Of a DNA stretch of 64,000 bases, positions 10,149-21,192 are shown piece by piece. Every line of letters starts with the position of its first letter. Position 1 is the first letter of the stretch. Both the position numbers and the translations under genes were made by a program. The notes under the pieces were generated by a model that worked only from the letters and a program-made list of their open reading frames with translations, did no database searches and was not told the origin of the DNA. The stretch comes from Porphyrobacter sp. (lineage in GTDB: Bacteria; Pseudomonadota; Alphaproteobacteria; Sphingomonadales; Sphingomonadaceae): contig JAGIBN010000004.1 of NCBI GenBank assembly GCA_017744315.1, positions 248,001 to 312,000 of the forward strand. Direction: 5' to 3'.

Positions 10149-10340
10149 TCATTTTCCTACACGCACCAAAGCTGCTAGAGCCCCGCGCGATGATCGAGCT
10201 TGCGAATCCTGCTGCTTTCGGCGCGCCCGCTTCCGGGCAAGGGCAAGGTGACACTTTTGCCGGCAAGGTGACACTTGCGAGGCGCAAGGTGACACTTACC
10301 TCTAGAACCGTGTCACTCTGTCACCCCCTGTCACTTTACC
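10149..10340. repeat. Composite intergenic repeat, copy 1 (phased AAGGTGACACTT array)
   Basis: The element begins with TCATTTTCCTACACG (10149-10163). After about 80 unrelated bases come three exact copies of AAGGTGACACTT at 10245-10256, 10265-10276 and 10286-10297, spaced 20 and 21 bases. Three inverted TGTCAC units follow at 10311, 10319 and 10329. A second copy with the same head and five repeats lies before ruvA. It occupies the gap between the orphan membrane gene and ispG, so it could act on ispG expression. The repeat unit is too short for CRISPR and no transposase is near. Confidence 0.85.
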
Positions 10341-10370
10341 CTCCTGCCAGTCAGGGAATGTCTGCGTAAA

Positions 10371-11510
10371 ATGAACGAAATCCGTCCCTGGCGAACGATC
10401 GAGCGGCGTCAAAGCCGGCAGATCATGGTTGGCAAAGTCCCGGTCGGCGGCAATGCGCCGATCTCGGTGCAGACCATGACCAACACCCTCACCTCCGACG
10501 CGAAGGCGACGATCGACCAGATCCGCCGCTGCGAGGATGCGGGCGCCGACATCGTCCGCGTGTCCTGCCCCGACGTGGAGAGCACCGCGGCGCTCAAGCA
10601 GATCGTGCGGGCCTCGAACGTGCCGATCGTTGCCGACATCCACTTCCACTACAAGCGCGCGCTCGAAGCGGCCGATGCCGGGGCGGCGTGCCTGCGGATC
10701 AATCCGGGCAACATCGGCTCGTCGGAGCGGGTGGGCGAAGTCGTCCGCGCGGCCAAGGCCAACGGCTGCGCGATCCGCATCGGGGTCAACGCGGGCAGTC
10801 TCGAGAAGGACCTGCTCGAAAAGTACGCCGAGCCTTGTCCCGAAGCGCTGGTCGAAAGCGCGCTCGATCACATCAAGCTGCTGCAGGACCACGATTTCCA
10901 CGAATACAAGGTCGCGGTGAAGGCGAGCGACGTGTTCCTGGCGGTCGCCGCCTACATGCAGCTGGCCGAGACGGTCGACTGTCCGCTGCACCTCGGCATT
11001 ACCGAGGCGGGCGGGCTGATCGGCGGCACGGTGAAGAGCGCCATCGGCATGGGCAACCTGCTGTGGGCCGGGATCGGCGACACGATCCGCGTTTCGCTTT
11101 CGGCCGAGCCGGAAGAGGAAGTGCGCGTCGGCTACGAGATCCTCAAGAGCCTCGGCCTGCGCACCCGCGGCGTGCGAGTGGTCTCGTGCCCGAGCTGCGC
11201 GCGGCAGGGGTTCGATGTGATCCGGACCGTTCAGGCGCTGGAAGAGCGGCTGCAGCACATCAAGACGCCGATGAGCGTCTCGGTGCTCGGCTGCGTAGTC
11301 AACGGCCCGGGCGAGGCGCGCGAGACCGACATCGGCATTACCGGCGGCGGCGCGGGCAAGCACATGGTGTTCCTCTCCGGCGTGACCGACCACCATGTCG
11401 AGAGCGAACGCATGCTCGACCACATCGTCAGCCTGGTCGAAGCCAAGGCGGCCGAGATCGAGGCGGGGACCTCGGTCAGCATGGACACGCTGCACGGCAA
11501 GGCCGCGTGA
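10371..11510 (+). CDS. ispG: 4-hydroxy-3-methylbut-2-enyl diphosphate synthase (IspG/GcpE)
   Basis: IspG converts 2-C-methyl-erythritol-2,4-cyclodiphosphate to HMBPP in the non-mevalonate isoprenoid pathway, using a [4Fe-4S] cluster. The 379-residue length matches the short bacterial form. The cluster ligands are visible as CPSC (Cys273, Cys276) and Cys308 with Glu315 in [11 protein letters not shown]. The N-terminal TIM-barrel begins with [16 protein letters not shown]. The next gene starts on its stop codon (GTGA). The composite repeat array sits 30-120 bases upstream of the start, the most likely place for a regulatory effect. Confidence 0.97.
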   Translation: MNEIRPWRTIERRQSRQIMVGKVPVGGNAPISVQTMTNTLTSDAKATIDQIRRCEDAGADIVRVSCPDVESTAALKQIVRASNVPIVADIHFHYKRALEAADAGAACLRINPGNIGSSERVGEVVRAAKANGCAIRIGVNAGSLEKDLLEKYAEPCPEALVESALDHIKLLQDHDFHEYKVAVKASDVFLAVAAYMQLAETVDCPLHLGITEAGGLIGGTVKSAIGMGNLLWAGIGDTIRVSLSAEPEEEVRVGYEILKSLGLRTRGVRVVSCPSCARQGFDVIRTVQALEERLQHIKTPMSVSVLGCVVNGPGEARETDIGITGGGAGKHMVFLSGVTDHHVESERMLDHIVSLVEAKAAEIEAGTSVSMDTLHGKAA

Positions 11511-11797
11511 AGCACAAGGCGCACCTCGCGGCCTACAAGCCATCACTGTCGCGCAAGAGCGTCGGCATCGGGGCGGTTGCTACCGGCGCCACCGCCACGG
11601 GGACGGCGGCCCTGGGCAGCGGAGCCATTGGTGCGCTGGCCCTCGGCGCCTTTGCGCTGGGCGCGCTCGCGATCGGGGCCCTGGCTATCGGACGCCTCCG
11701 CGTCGGCAAGGCTCACATCAAGAAGCTGCGGATCGACGAGCTCGAAGTCGGACGCATTACCTTGCTCGATCCGGACAAGGATGTGGGCAAGCAGTGA
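11507..11797 (+). CDS. Small pentapeptide-repeat-like protein
   Basis: A 96-residue protein starting at GTG 11507 (GTGA overlap with ispG) and ending in a GTGA overlap with the next gene, so it is translationally locked into the operon. After a basic N-terminus ([18 protein letters not shown]) the middle is Gly/Ala/Leu-rich. From about residue 44 it falls into strict five-residue units: [45 protein letters not shown]. This periodicity predicts a right-handed quadrilateral beta-helix as in pentapeptide-repeat proteins, although the central residue is mostly Leu rather than the classic A(D/N)LXX. Membrane insertion of the central hydrophobic part is an alternative. Function is unknown. Confidence 0.75.
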   Translation: MKHKAHLAAYKPSLSRKSVGIGAVATGATATGTAALGSGAIGALALGAFALGALAIGALAIGRLRVGKAHIKKLRIDELEVGRITLLDPDKDVGKQ

Positions 11798-12279
11798 GCG
11801 TAGGAATCCGGTCGGCAACGCCCGCCGACCTGCCCCTAATCGCCGAACTGATCCGCGCGCTCGCCGAATACGAAAAGCTCGCCCACGAAGTGCGCTTCGA
11901 CGAGGCGACGCTGGGCGAGAAGCTGTTCGGCCCGCGGCCTTACGCCGAGGTCCTGATCGGCGAAGTCGACGGAGTGCCACAGGGCTTCGCGCTGTTCTTT
12001 CACAACTTCTCGACCTTCGAAGGCAAGCCTGGGATCTACCTCGAGGACTTGTTCGTCCGGCCCGAAGCGCGCGGGGTCGGGCTCGGCAAGGCGCTGCTCG
12101 TCGAACTGGCGCGGCTGGCGCTGGAGCGCGACTGCGCCCGGCTCGAATGGTGGGTGCTCGACTGGAACGAGCCGTCGATCGGGTTCTACAAGTCGCTCGG
12201 GGCACGGCCGATGGACGAGTGGACGGTCATGCGCGTCGATGGCGAGGCGCTGGACGCTCTCGCCGGCGCCGGGAAGTAG
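11794..12279 (+). CDS. GNAT-family N-acetyltransferase
   Basis: A 161-residue GNAT enzyme starting at GTG 11794, overlapping the stop of the repeat protein. Motif A is YLEDLFVRPEARGVGLGKALL (about residues 82-102) with the RGVGLG acetyl-CoA loop. LEWWVLDWNEPSIGFYKSLGA provides motif B. The arrangement resembles diamine/thialysine acetyltransferases of the SSAT2-like group, in which IYLEDLFV is strongly conserved, so a small polyamine or amino acid analogue is a reasonable but unproven substrate. It closes the ispG operon. Confidence 0.88.
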   Translation: MSVGIRSATPADLPLIAELIRALAEYEKLAHEVRFDEATLGEKLFGPRPYAEVLIGEVDGVPQGFALFFHNFSTFEGKPGIYLEDLFVRPEARGVGLGKALLVELARLALERDCARLEWWVLDWNEPSIGFYKSLGARPMDEWTVMRVDGEALDALAGAGK

Positions 12280-12319
12280 CTTTACGGGCATTTAAGCAAG
12301 TGCGGTGTAGGACGGCCCG

Positions 12320-12835
12320 ATGAAGATCGAACCGCTCTTCGCCCTGCTCGCCGTGGGCATGGTAGTCGCCTGGCTCACCCCCAACGGGTCGAGCAGCGAC
12401 GCTTCATCGCCGGACAAGGCGGAAGCGAAGGGCAAGCCGGAACAGATCGCCGTAGCCAAGGAAGACCCCGATCCGGTCGTGTTGCCACGCGAAGCCGACG
12501 GGCATTTCTATGCCGACGTGATCGTCGGCTCGACCGCCAGCAACATGCTGGTCGATACCGGAGCCACGGTAATCGCGCTGACCGACGAAGACGCCAACTC
12601 GATGGGCGTCACCTGGGATCAATCGCAAGTGCGCCCGGTCGCCCGCGGCGCAAGCGGCGCTGTCTACGGCGTTCCGGTGATGCTCGACGCAGTCCGCGTC
12701 GGCGATCTGGAGGTTCGCGGCGTCGAGGCGATCATCGTCCCCGATGACCTCGACATCTCGCTGCTCGGCCAGTCATTCCTTTCGCGGGTGAGTCCGGTGC
12801 AGATCGAAACCGGACGAATGATTCTCGGCGGTTAG
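12320..12835 (+). CDS. Retropepsin-like aspartic protease, TIGR02281/clan AA
   Basis: The 171-residue protein has an N-terminal signal-anchor helix (LFALLAVGMVVAWL, residues 6-19), a Ser/Ala/Lys-rich linker and a single retropepsin-like domain. The catalytic motif LVDTGATV (Asp79-Thr-Gly) follows the expected FYADVIVGSTASNMLV strand. ISLLGQSFLSRV provides the second hydrophobic Gly motif. Proteins of this type in alphaproteobacteria are periplasmic and probably dimeric, with unknown substrates. The start ATG 12320 lies 40 bases after the GNAT gene. Confidence 0.9.
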   Translation: MKIEPLFALLAVGMVVAWLTPNGSSSDASSPDKAEAKGKPEQIAVAKEDPDPVVLPREADGHFYADVIVGSTASNMLVDTGATVIALTDEDANSMGVTWDQSQVRPVARGASGAVYGVPVMLDAVRVGDLEVRGVEAIIVPDDLDISLLGQSFLSRVSPVQIETGRMILGG

Positions 12836-12905
12836 CCGCGTCCCCAAGTCAGCCCAATCGCATGCGGCTGGACACGTCGGGGTGAAAAGGAGCATTATAG
12901 GTCCA

Positions 12906-13514
12906 GTGAATAGGCGGGAATTCATTGCTTCGGCTGGCCTGGCGGCGGGATCGCTGGCTTTGCCTGCACGCGTGGCCGCGCAAGTCGGGCCAGACTTGCG
13001 CACGACTGCAATCCTCGATGCTGCGCGCGCTGAGATGAACCGCTCCGGCGCCTTGCTATGGCGGCGCGATATCGTCGGCGTTGCCGACTTTGCGGCCCAT
13101 TCGGCCTACCCCCGTTTTCACGTCGCCAACCTCGAAAGCGGCACCGTCCGCTCGTTCCGCGTCGCCCACGGCGCGGGCTCCGATCCGGAGCACGACGGCT
13201 GGCTCAAGTGGTTTTCGAACGTGCCGGGCTCCAACGCCACCAGCCGGGGATCGTACATCAGCTGGGAGTGGTACTACGGGAAGTACGGCACCTCGGTGCG
13301 CCTCGGCGGTCTCGATCCCGACAATTCCAACGCCTTCGACCGCGCAATCGTGATGCACTCGGCCGAATACGCGACGCAGGCGCACCTCGATCATTGGGGC
13401 AAGCTCGGCCGATCGAACGGCTGCTTTGCCTTCTCGCCCGATGACTTCAATGAAATCCTCGCGACGCTCTCAGGCGGCCGCCTGATCTTCGCCGACCGCC
13501 TGGGCTTTATCTGA
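12906..13514 (+). CDS. Secreted murein L,D-transpeptidase catalytic-domain protein (YkuD_2 type)
   Basis: The protein carries a Tat-type signal (NRREFIASAGLAAGSLALPARVAAQ). The catalytic region has MHSAEY and GRSNGCFAFSPDD, the His and Ser-x-Gly-Cys pattern of the YkuD_2 family; the Cys is about residue 173 from this start. YkuD_2 proteins are predicted peptidoglycan L,D-transpeptidases or related thiol hydrolases. The start is uncertain: GTG 12906 sits just before the Tat motif and follows AAGGAG at 12887-12892, while GTG 12882 would add eight residues. It converges with a second, unrelated L,D-transpeptidase gene. Confidence 0.85.
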   Translation: MNRREFIASAGLAAGSLALPARVAAQVGPDLRTTAILDAARAEMNRSGALLWRRDIVGVADFAAHSAYPRFHVANLESGTVRSFRVAHGAGSDPEHDGWLKWFSNVPGSNATSRGSYISWEWYYGKYGTSVRLGGLDPDNSNAFDRAIVMHSAEYATQAHLDHWGKLGRSNGCFAFSPDDFNEILATLSGGRLIFADRLGFI

Positions 13515-13518
13515 CGCC

Positions 13519-14859
13519 TTAGGAAGTCTGCAGGTCGTCGACGATTTCGATGACTTCTTCGTCAGTCACCCGCGAACGGTTGTCCACCCGCGGCGCCTTG
13601 AAGCTGGCGATCACCGCTCCGTCGCGACCGTAGATATCGTTGAACGTCCGCATCTGGCCGTCGATGTCCCGGGCCATCGTGAAGTAGGTGATGTAGACCG
13701 GCATCGACTTTTTCACCGGCACCCGAGTGTACTCGCCCGAGGTGGAGATGGTCACCGCCTCTTCGCGCGTGGCACCCTGCCCCAGGATGGCGATGGTCAT
13801 CGCCAGTTCCAGAGCGCGTTCGACGCGGACGCAGCCATGGCTGAGCGCGCGGCTGTCCGAAGCGAAAAGATTGCGCGACGGCGTGTCGTGCAGGAAGATC
13901 GAGTGCGGATTGGGCATGTCGAGCTTCATCTGCCCGAGCGAGTTCCCCGGCCCCGGCTGCTGAACGACGGTAACGAAACCGTTCTCTGCGCGGCTGCCAC
14001 GATAGCCGTTGGCCCGTGCCCAAGCGGGATTGCCGATCACTTTCGCGCCGAGCCCTTCGCCCTTCACGATCGATTGCGGCACCGTCCAGGTCGGGTTGAA
14101 GATCACGCCTTCGACCGTTTCCGCCAGCTGCGGCGTCGCGGTGCGGCCCGGCTTGCCGACGATCGTACGGTAGCTGCGGATGATGTTGTTGTTCACCGTC
14201 AGCCGAAGCTGGAACTCGGGCACGTTGGTGAGCAGGTACTGCACGCCGAGATCGCGCTGCAACCACCGCCAGCGGTCCATGTTGGCGCGGATGAGGTCGC
14301 GCTTCGCCGTTTGGCTCTTCGGCGTGGCGGCAAGAGCTTCCCTCAGCGCCGCATAGTCCGGGTGCGTCGGAAGGACGGTTTCGATTGTCGAGCCAACGAC
14401 ACCGGTCTGTGTCGCCCGCTGCATCAGCTGACCGGTAGGCATCACGTCAGCATCGGGATCGATGACGAACCACTGCAGCCGCGATTTCATCGGAGTGCGG
14501 CCATCACGCAAGTCTTCAACCAGCCAGGTAAAAGTCTGGCTTGCCGCAGCATCGAGCTGGGCACCTTCGCCGGCCGCAATCGCCGCACGTAGCTCTGTGA
14601 GGCGATAGTCGGCCGGATCGAGACCCTCGGCACCGATGCGTTCACCGTAAGCGAGCAGGTTTTGCGCACTTTCGACCGGCCAGTACATGACGGCGGGAAG
14701 GACGGGCGACGGCGGCAGAGTGAGGGCCGACGACAAGGGCGCCGTCACGACCTCCGCGTCCTGATCGAGCACGCGACCGGCCTGAATCTGCTGTGCCGCA
14801 ACCGGCGCTCCGAGAGCGATGGTCAGCCCAGCCAGCCAAAATGAGCGCAACGCCTTCAT
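13519..14859 (-). CDS. L,D-transpeptidase, YcbB/LdtD family
   Basis: A 446-residue secreted enzyme that forms 3-3 cross-links in peptidoglycan or attaches proteins to it. The start ATG at 14859 gives a standard signal peptide (MKALRSFWLAGLTIALGAPVAAQ); an upstream ATG at 14883 is possible but less typical. Residues 60-190 form the scaffold domain of the YcbB type. The YkuD catalytic domain follows, with the motif HDTPSRNLF (His324) and SHGCVRV (His341, Cys343). The length is shorter than E. coli LdtD (about 615), mainly because the N-terminal part is reduced. It diverges from the DMT exporter gene. Confidence 0.92.
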   Translation of the reverse strand: MKALRSFWLAGLTIALGAPVAAQQIQAGRVLDQDAEVVTAPLSSALTLPPSPVLPAVMYWPVESAQNLLAYGERIGAEGLDPADYRLTELRAAIAAGEGAQLDAAASQTFTWLVEDLRDGRTPMKSRLQWFVIDPDADVMPTGQLMQRATQTGVVGSTIETVLPTHPDYAALREALAATPKSQTAKRDLIRANMDRWRWLQRDLGVQYLLTNVPEFQLRLTVNNNIIRSYRTIVGKPGRTATPQLAETVEGVIFNPTWTVPQSIVKGEGLGAKVIGNPAWARANGYRGSRAENGFVTVVQQPGPGNSLGQMKLDMPNPHSIFLHDTPSRNLFASDSRALSHGCVRVERALELAMTIAILGQGATREEAVTISTSGEYTRVPVKKSMPVYITYFTMARDIDGQMRTFNDIYGRDGAVIASFKAPRVDNRSRVTDEEVIEIVDDLQTS

Positions 14860-15034
14860 CGTAATTCCAAATCCCCGAGTCATGTGGAGCCCCTGCCATG
14901 AGGGACGGGACCGGACAATATCATCCGTATTTTCCCTGTTTCGCTGCCGCGTATCAAGGATAACGGCTGACTCTAAGGTGAATCCTGTTGTGGTGCGGAT
15001 TGTCCGCAACGGTTTGCCGGGTAAAGCTGGCAGC

Positions 15035-15922
15035 ATGTCGCACGAGCGCCCCTTGCTGCCCTTCGCCGTCACCTTGGTCGCCGTGGCGCTTTATTCGCTG
15101 ATGGACGCCCTGATGAAAGGAGCGTCGATAGCGGTGGGAGCCTACAGCGCCTTGCTGCTGCGCTGCGCGCTGGGGACACTCCTGATTGGGCCGGTATGGC
15201 TCACCACTCGCACAAGTTGGCCGGCCAAGGAGGTCATGCGGCTCTACGTGCTGAGGGCAGTCGTCGGCTCCGCGATGGCCTTCACGTTCTTCTGGGGTCT
15301 CGAGCGAATCCCGCTGGCTGAGGGAATCGCCCTGTCGTTCGTCGCCCCGTTGATCGCGCTTTATCTGGCAGCGATCGTGCTCGGCGAACGGATCAATCCG
15401 AGCGCCATCGGTGCCTCATTGCTTGGGCTGGCCGGCGTAGCGGTGATCGCATTCGAACGGGTCGGGCCAGGTGCTCCAGCAAATAGCGATGCAACCTGGG
15501 GCGTCGCCTCGATCCTGCTGTCCTCGGTGCTCTACGCCTGGAACCTCGTGCTCCAGCGCCAGCAGTCGCTGATGGCCAAGCCGGTTGAGATCGCAACCTT
15601 CCAGAACGCCGGAATGGGCCTGGTGTTGCTGCTGTTCGCGCCGTGGATGTTCCAGATGCCAGCCCTGGCCACGTGGCCGGCGATCGGTGCATCGGCCATC
15701 CTCGGGGTGGTTGCCGTCCTGCTACTGTCCTGGGCTTATGCGAGAGCCGAAGCCCAGGCTCTCGTCCCGCTCGAATATTCGGGCTTCCTGTGGGCCGCGC
15801 TATTCGGCTGGCTGCTGTTCGACGAGGGACTGCGGGTGGCGGTTCTCATGGGCGCCGCGCTGATCGTGGCCGCTTGCTGGATCGCAGCGCCGCGCAAGCA
15901 TCCCGAACAGGCGGCTGCCTAG
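15035..15922 (+). CDS. EamA/DMT-superfamily transporter
   Basis: A 295-residue protein with ten hydrophobic segments arranged as two EamA repeats (about residues 5-135 and 150-285). The first repeat has the usual RCALGTLLIGPVWL and FVAPLIALYLAAIVLGERI elements, and the second has PLEYSGFLWAALFGWLLFDE. Such proteins export small metabolites; the substrate cannot be read. I use ATG 15035, where the first helix begins, although the frame is open upstream across the promoter region. Its TAG shares a CTAG with the convergent small membrane gene. Confidence 0.88.
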   Translation: MSHERPLLPFAVTLVAVALYSLMDALMKGASIAVGAYSALLLRCALGTLLIGPVWLTTRTSWPAKEVMRLYVLRAVVGSAMAFTFFWGLERIPLAEGIALSFVAPLIALYLAAIVLGERINPSAIGASLLGLAGVAVIAFERVGPGAPANSDATWGVASILLSSVLYAWNLVLQRQQSLMAKPVEIATFQNAGMGLVLLLFAPWMFQMPALATWPAIGASAILGVVAVLLLSWAYARAEAQALVPLEYSGFLWAALFGWLLFDEGLRVAVLMGAALIVAACWIAAPRKHPEQAAA

Positions 15923-16089
15923 CTTTCCGACTTGGCAGCCGTGGCGGCCGGGGCGGGCTTGGCCCCGAAGCCCGTCGCGTGCCAGATGAGACCGAAGGCG
16001 GCCCCGAAGATTGCCGCCAGAATCAGGGCCAGCGCCATCGGTATGACGTAAAGCGGTTCCTTCCGCTTTCCCGAAGGTCCTGTTGTCAT
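15919..16089 (-). CDS. Small single-span membrane protein
   Basis: A 56-residue protein on the strand opposite acnA, starting at ATG 16089. It has a basic N-terminus (GPSGKRKEPLY), one hydrophobic segment (VIPMALALILAAIFGAAFGLIW, about residues 15-36) and an Ala/Pro/Lys tail. No family is recognised. Support comes from the clean start, plausible topology and the shared CTAG stop with the convergent EamA gene. The longer open frame extending upstream antisense to acnA is an artefact of codon bias. Confidence 0.6.
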   Translation of the reverse strand: MTTGPSGKRKEPLYVIPMALALILAAIFGAAFGLIWHATGFGAKPAPAATAAKSES

Positions 16090-16203
16090 GACGCGCTCCT
16101 GATCATCGCCGTGCCTTGACCTAGCGCGCTTGAACGCGCAAGCGCCAGCGCAAACCCGACCCCCTGCGGTCGGACCCAGCATTCTCAGGAGGCTCACTCG
16201 CCC

Positions 16204-18879
<2,676 letters not shown>

Positions 18880-18885
18880 AGCTCG

Positions 18886-18984
18886 TCATCGCGCGCCCGG
18901 CCGAAGGCCGGGCGAAGCAATCCAGGGCGTCACATACGACTGCTCTGGATTGCCGCGGGGCCTGCAGCGCCTCGCAATGACGAG
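18886..18984. repeat. Palindromic interspersed repeat after acnA
   Basis: Imperfect long inverted repeat. CGTCATCGCGCG at the left end pairs with CTCGCAATGACGAG at the right, and GCAATCCAGGGC in the left half pairs with CTCTGGATTGCC in the right. A small GC-rich hairpin CCCGGCCGAAGGCCGGG (about 18898-18914) sits inside the left half. The layout resembles the dispersed CGTCATTGCGAG-type palindromes common between genes in sphingomonads. It lies between the converging acnA and aroC genes, where it may serve as a bidirectional terminator. Confidence 0.7.
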
Positions 18985-19042
18985 GATTGTGTTCAGCAGG
19001 GATATTCGGCCGGGCGCAACCCAGCACGATTACGCGTCGGGC

Positions 19043-20110
19043 TTACCCGCACTGCGCCCGATGCAGCAGCTTATGATCCGCCAGCACCAGCGCCATCATC
19101 GCTTCGACCACCGGCGTCCCGCGAATGCCCACGCAAGGATCGTGGCGTCCCTTGGTGACTAGCTCTGTCGCCTCGCCCTCGCGCGTGATCGTCTCCTGTG
19201 GGATCAGGATCGAGCTGGTCGGCTTGAACGCCACCCGCACCACCACCGGCTGTCCGGTGGAGATGCCCCCGGCAATGCCGCCGGCATGGTTGGCGAGGAA
19301 CTCGGGGCCATCGGCGCCCGGACGCATCGGATCGGCGTTCTGCTCACCGCGCAAAGTGGCTGCGGCAAAGCCGTCACCAATCTCCACGCCCTTGACCGCA
19401 TTGATGCCCATCATCGCCGCGGCGAGGTCCGCGTCGAGCTTGCCGTAGATCGGCGCGCCCCAGCCGGCCGGAACGCCGGTGGCGACACACTCTACCACCG
19501 CGCCGAGTGAGGAGCCGTCCTTGCGCGCCTCGTCGACCAGCTTCTCCCAGCGCACCGCGGCCGCGGCGTCGGGGCAGAAGAACGGGTTCTGGCCGATCTG
19601 CGCGGCGTCGAACGCGGCGTGATCGATCCGGTCGCCGCCGATCTCGGAGACGTAACCGAGGATCGTTACCTCAGGGATCACCAGCCTCGCGACCGCTCCA
19701 GCAGCCACTCGCGCTGCCGTCTCGCGCGCCGAAGAGCGCCCGCCGCCGCGATAGTCGCGGAAGCCGTACTTGGCGTCGTAGGCATAATCGGCATGGCCCG
19801 GGCGATAGGCCTTGGCGACCTCGGAGTAATCCTTCGAGCGCTGATCGGTGTTCTCGATCAAAAGGCTGATCGGGGTGCCGGTCGTCTTGCCTTCGAAAGT
19901 CCCCGACAGGATCTTCACCAGGTCGGCCTCACGCCGCTGGGTGGTGAACTTGCTCGTCCCCGGCTTGCGCGCATCGAGGAACGGCTGGATCGTCTCTTCG
20001 CTGATCGCGAGGCCAGGAGGGCAACCGTCGACCACGGCGCCGAGCGCCGGTCCATGGCTCTCGCCCCAAGTGGTAAAGCGAAGGACGCGGCCGAAGGTGT
20101 TGACGCTCAT
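19043..20110 (-). CDS. aroC: Chorismate synthase
   Basis: AroC converts EPSP to chorismate, the last common step of aromatic amino acid synthesis, using reduced FMN. The 355-residue protein starts [24 protein letters not shown], the family's signature N-terminus, so ATG 20110 is preferred over an upstream ATG at 20146. Further signatures are [15 protein letters not shown] and the [18 protein letters not shown] motif. The C-terminal [18 protein letters not shown] is also conserved. It is monocistronic, pointing away from ruvA. Confidence 0.97.
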   Translation of the reverse strand: MSVNTFGRVLRFTTWGESHGPALGAVVDGCPPGLAISEETIQPFLDARKPGTSKFTTQRREADLVKILSGTFEGKTTGTPISLLIENTDQRSKDYSEVAKAYRPGHADYAYDAKYGFRDYRGGGRSSARETAARVAAGAVARLVIPEVTILGYVSEIGGDRIDHAAFDAAQIGQNPFFCPDAAAAVRWEKLVDEARKDGSSLGAVVECVATGVPAGWGAPIYGKLDADLAAAMMGINAVKGVEIGDGFAAATLRGEQNADPMRPGADGPEFLANHAGGIAGGISTGQPVVVRVAFKPTSSILIPQETITREGEATELVTKGRHDPCVGIRGTPVVEAMMALVLADHKLLHRAQCG

Positions 20111-20178
20111 GGGGCGCTCTTCGCCGAATTGAATGAATCTGTCCATATTCGGTGTGGGAGAACCATTTTCGTGCGGGC

Positions 20179-20290
20179 AAATCCTCCCCGAGCTTGTCTC
20201 GGGGAGGGGGACCGTCCGCCCAGCGGATGGTGGAGGGGCGTGGCGTTGTTCCGCCTACCCCTCCGTCACGCGCCTGCGGCACGCGCCACC
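20179..20290. repeat. GC-rich palindromic intergenic repeat upstream of aroC
   Basis: A perfect 10-bp hairpin, CCTCCCCGAG (20183-20192) with CTCGGGGAGG (20198-20207), is followed by GGTGGAGGGGCGTGG paired loosely with CTACCCCTCCGTCACGC. It begins with AAATCCTCCC, like the element at 26468, so the two may belong to one family. It lies in the 470-base gap between the aroC and ruvA starts. It contains no coding potential that I can see. Confidence 0.7.
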
Positions 20291-20302
20291 TTTAGTGAAG
20301 AA

Positions 20303-20515
20303 TCATTTTCCTACACGATCACGATCTGCCATGCCGTGTTCATGCTTTGTTTCGAACTAGATCCAACCAGCAGCGCGCACTACCAAGGTGACACTTCTCC
20401 CCCGCAAGGTGACACTTCCTCACGCAAGGTGACACTTTCCCCGCCCAAGTTGACAGTTTCGGAGGTCTAAGGTGACACATTGCTCTTGGACTGTGTCACC
20501 CCGTCACCCCTTCCG
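20303..20515. repeat. Composite intergenic repeat, copy 2 (five phased AAGGTGACACTT units)
   Basis: The same head as copy 1, TCATTTTCCTACACG, occupies 20303-20317. Five repeats follow: exact AAGGTGACACTT at 20385, 20406 and 20426, a degenerate AAGTTGACAGTT at 20447 and AAGGTGACACAT at 20469. Spacings are 21, 20, 21 and 22 bases. An inverted TGTCAC at 20494 and CGTCAC at 20502 close the element. The last unit ends about 75 bases before the ruvA ATG. The regular two-turn phasing places all units on one face of the helix. Confidence 0.87.
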
Positions 20516-20580
20516 CCGGATCGGTGGACGCCGCGGGCTTGCCCCTAGCCAAACCCGCCACGCTCGGGCAGGAACAAAAC

Positions 20581-21183
20581 ATGATTGCTAAGCTGACGGG
20601 ACGGCTGGACGAAACGGGGGCGGACTGGGCGGTGATCGACGTCCGGGGCGTCGGCTATCTGGTCCATTGTTCGAGCAAGACCCTCGCCGCGCTCGGCATC
20701 GCGGGGGACGAATGCACCGTCTTCACCGACTTGCAGGTGAGCGAGAACGACATGCGCCTGCTCGGCTTCGCCGAAGCCGGAGAGCGCGACTGGTTCCGCC
20801 TGCTGACCACGGTGCAGGGTGTCGGCAGCAAAGTGGCGCTGGCGATCCTCTCGGCGCTCACGATCGATGAACTGCAGCGGGCCTGCGGAGCCGGGGATGC
20901 GGCGCAAGTGGCGCGGGCGCAGGGCGTCGGGCCGAAGCTCGCCGGACGCATCGTCAACGAGCTGAAAGACAAGGCCGGGGCACTGCCGGGTGGCTCAGGC
21001 GGCGCGGCGGCGGCAGTCTCGGCTCCGGGCAGCGTGAGCGCGGATGCGGTCTCGGCACTTCAGAACTTCGGGTTCAAACCGGCCGTGGCGGCAAGCGCCG
21101 TGGCACATGCGCAAGCGGAACTGGGCGAGGGTGCGGGGCTGAACGATCTGGTGCGGGTCGCGCTGAAGAGGGCGGCGGGGTGA
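20581..21183 (+). CDS. ruvA: Holliday junction branch migration protein RuvA
   Basis: RuvA binds Holliday junctions as a tetramer and loads the RuvB motor. The 200-residue protein has the OB-fold N-terminus [26 protein letters not shown]. Two helix-hairpin-helix motifs follow ([18 protein letters not shown] and [21 protein letters not shown]). A flexible Ala/Gly linker leads to the RuvB-binding C-terminal domain ([20 protein letters not shown]). I use ATG 20581; a GTG at 20524 would extend into the control region. Unlike the usual ruvCAB order, ruvC is not adjacent and an orphan gene separates ruvA from ruvB. Confidence 0.96.
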   Translation: MIAKLTGRLDETGADWAVIDVRGVGYLVHCSSKTLAALGIAGDECTVFTDLQVSENDMRLLGFAEAGERDWFRLLTTVQGVGSKVALAILSALTIDELQRACGAGDAAQVARAQGVGPKLAGRIVNELKDKAGALPGGSGGAAAAVSAPGSVSADAVSALQNFGFKPAVAASAVAHAQAELGEGAGLNDLVRVALKRAAG

Positions 21184-21192
21184 GGGAGTTGA

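Noticed and set aside
10245..10297. AAGGTGACACTT repeats as a CRISPR array
   Set aside because: Unit is 12 bases with 8-9-base gaps, far too short for repeats and spacers, and there are no cas genes.
13519..15072. Longer start for the YcbB-type L,D-transpeptidase at 15072
   Set aside because: It would overlap the divergent EamA start and lacks a signal peptide; MKALRSFW at 14859 begins a standard one.
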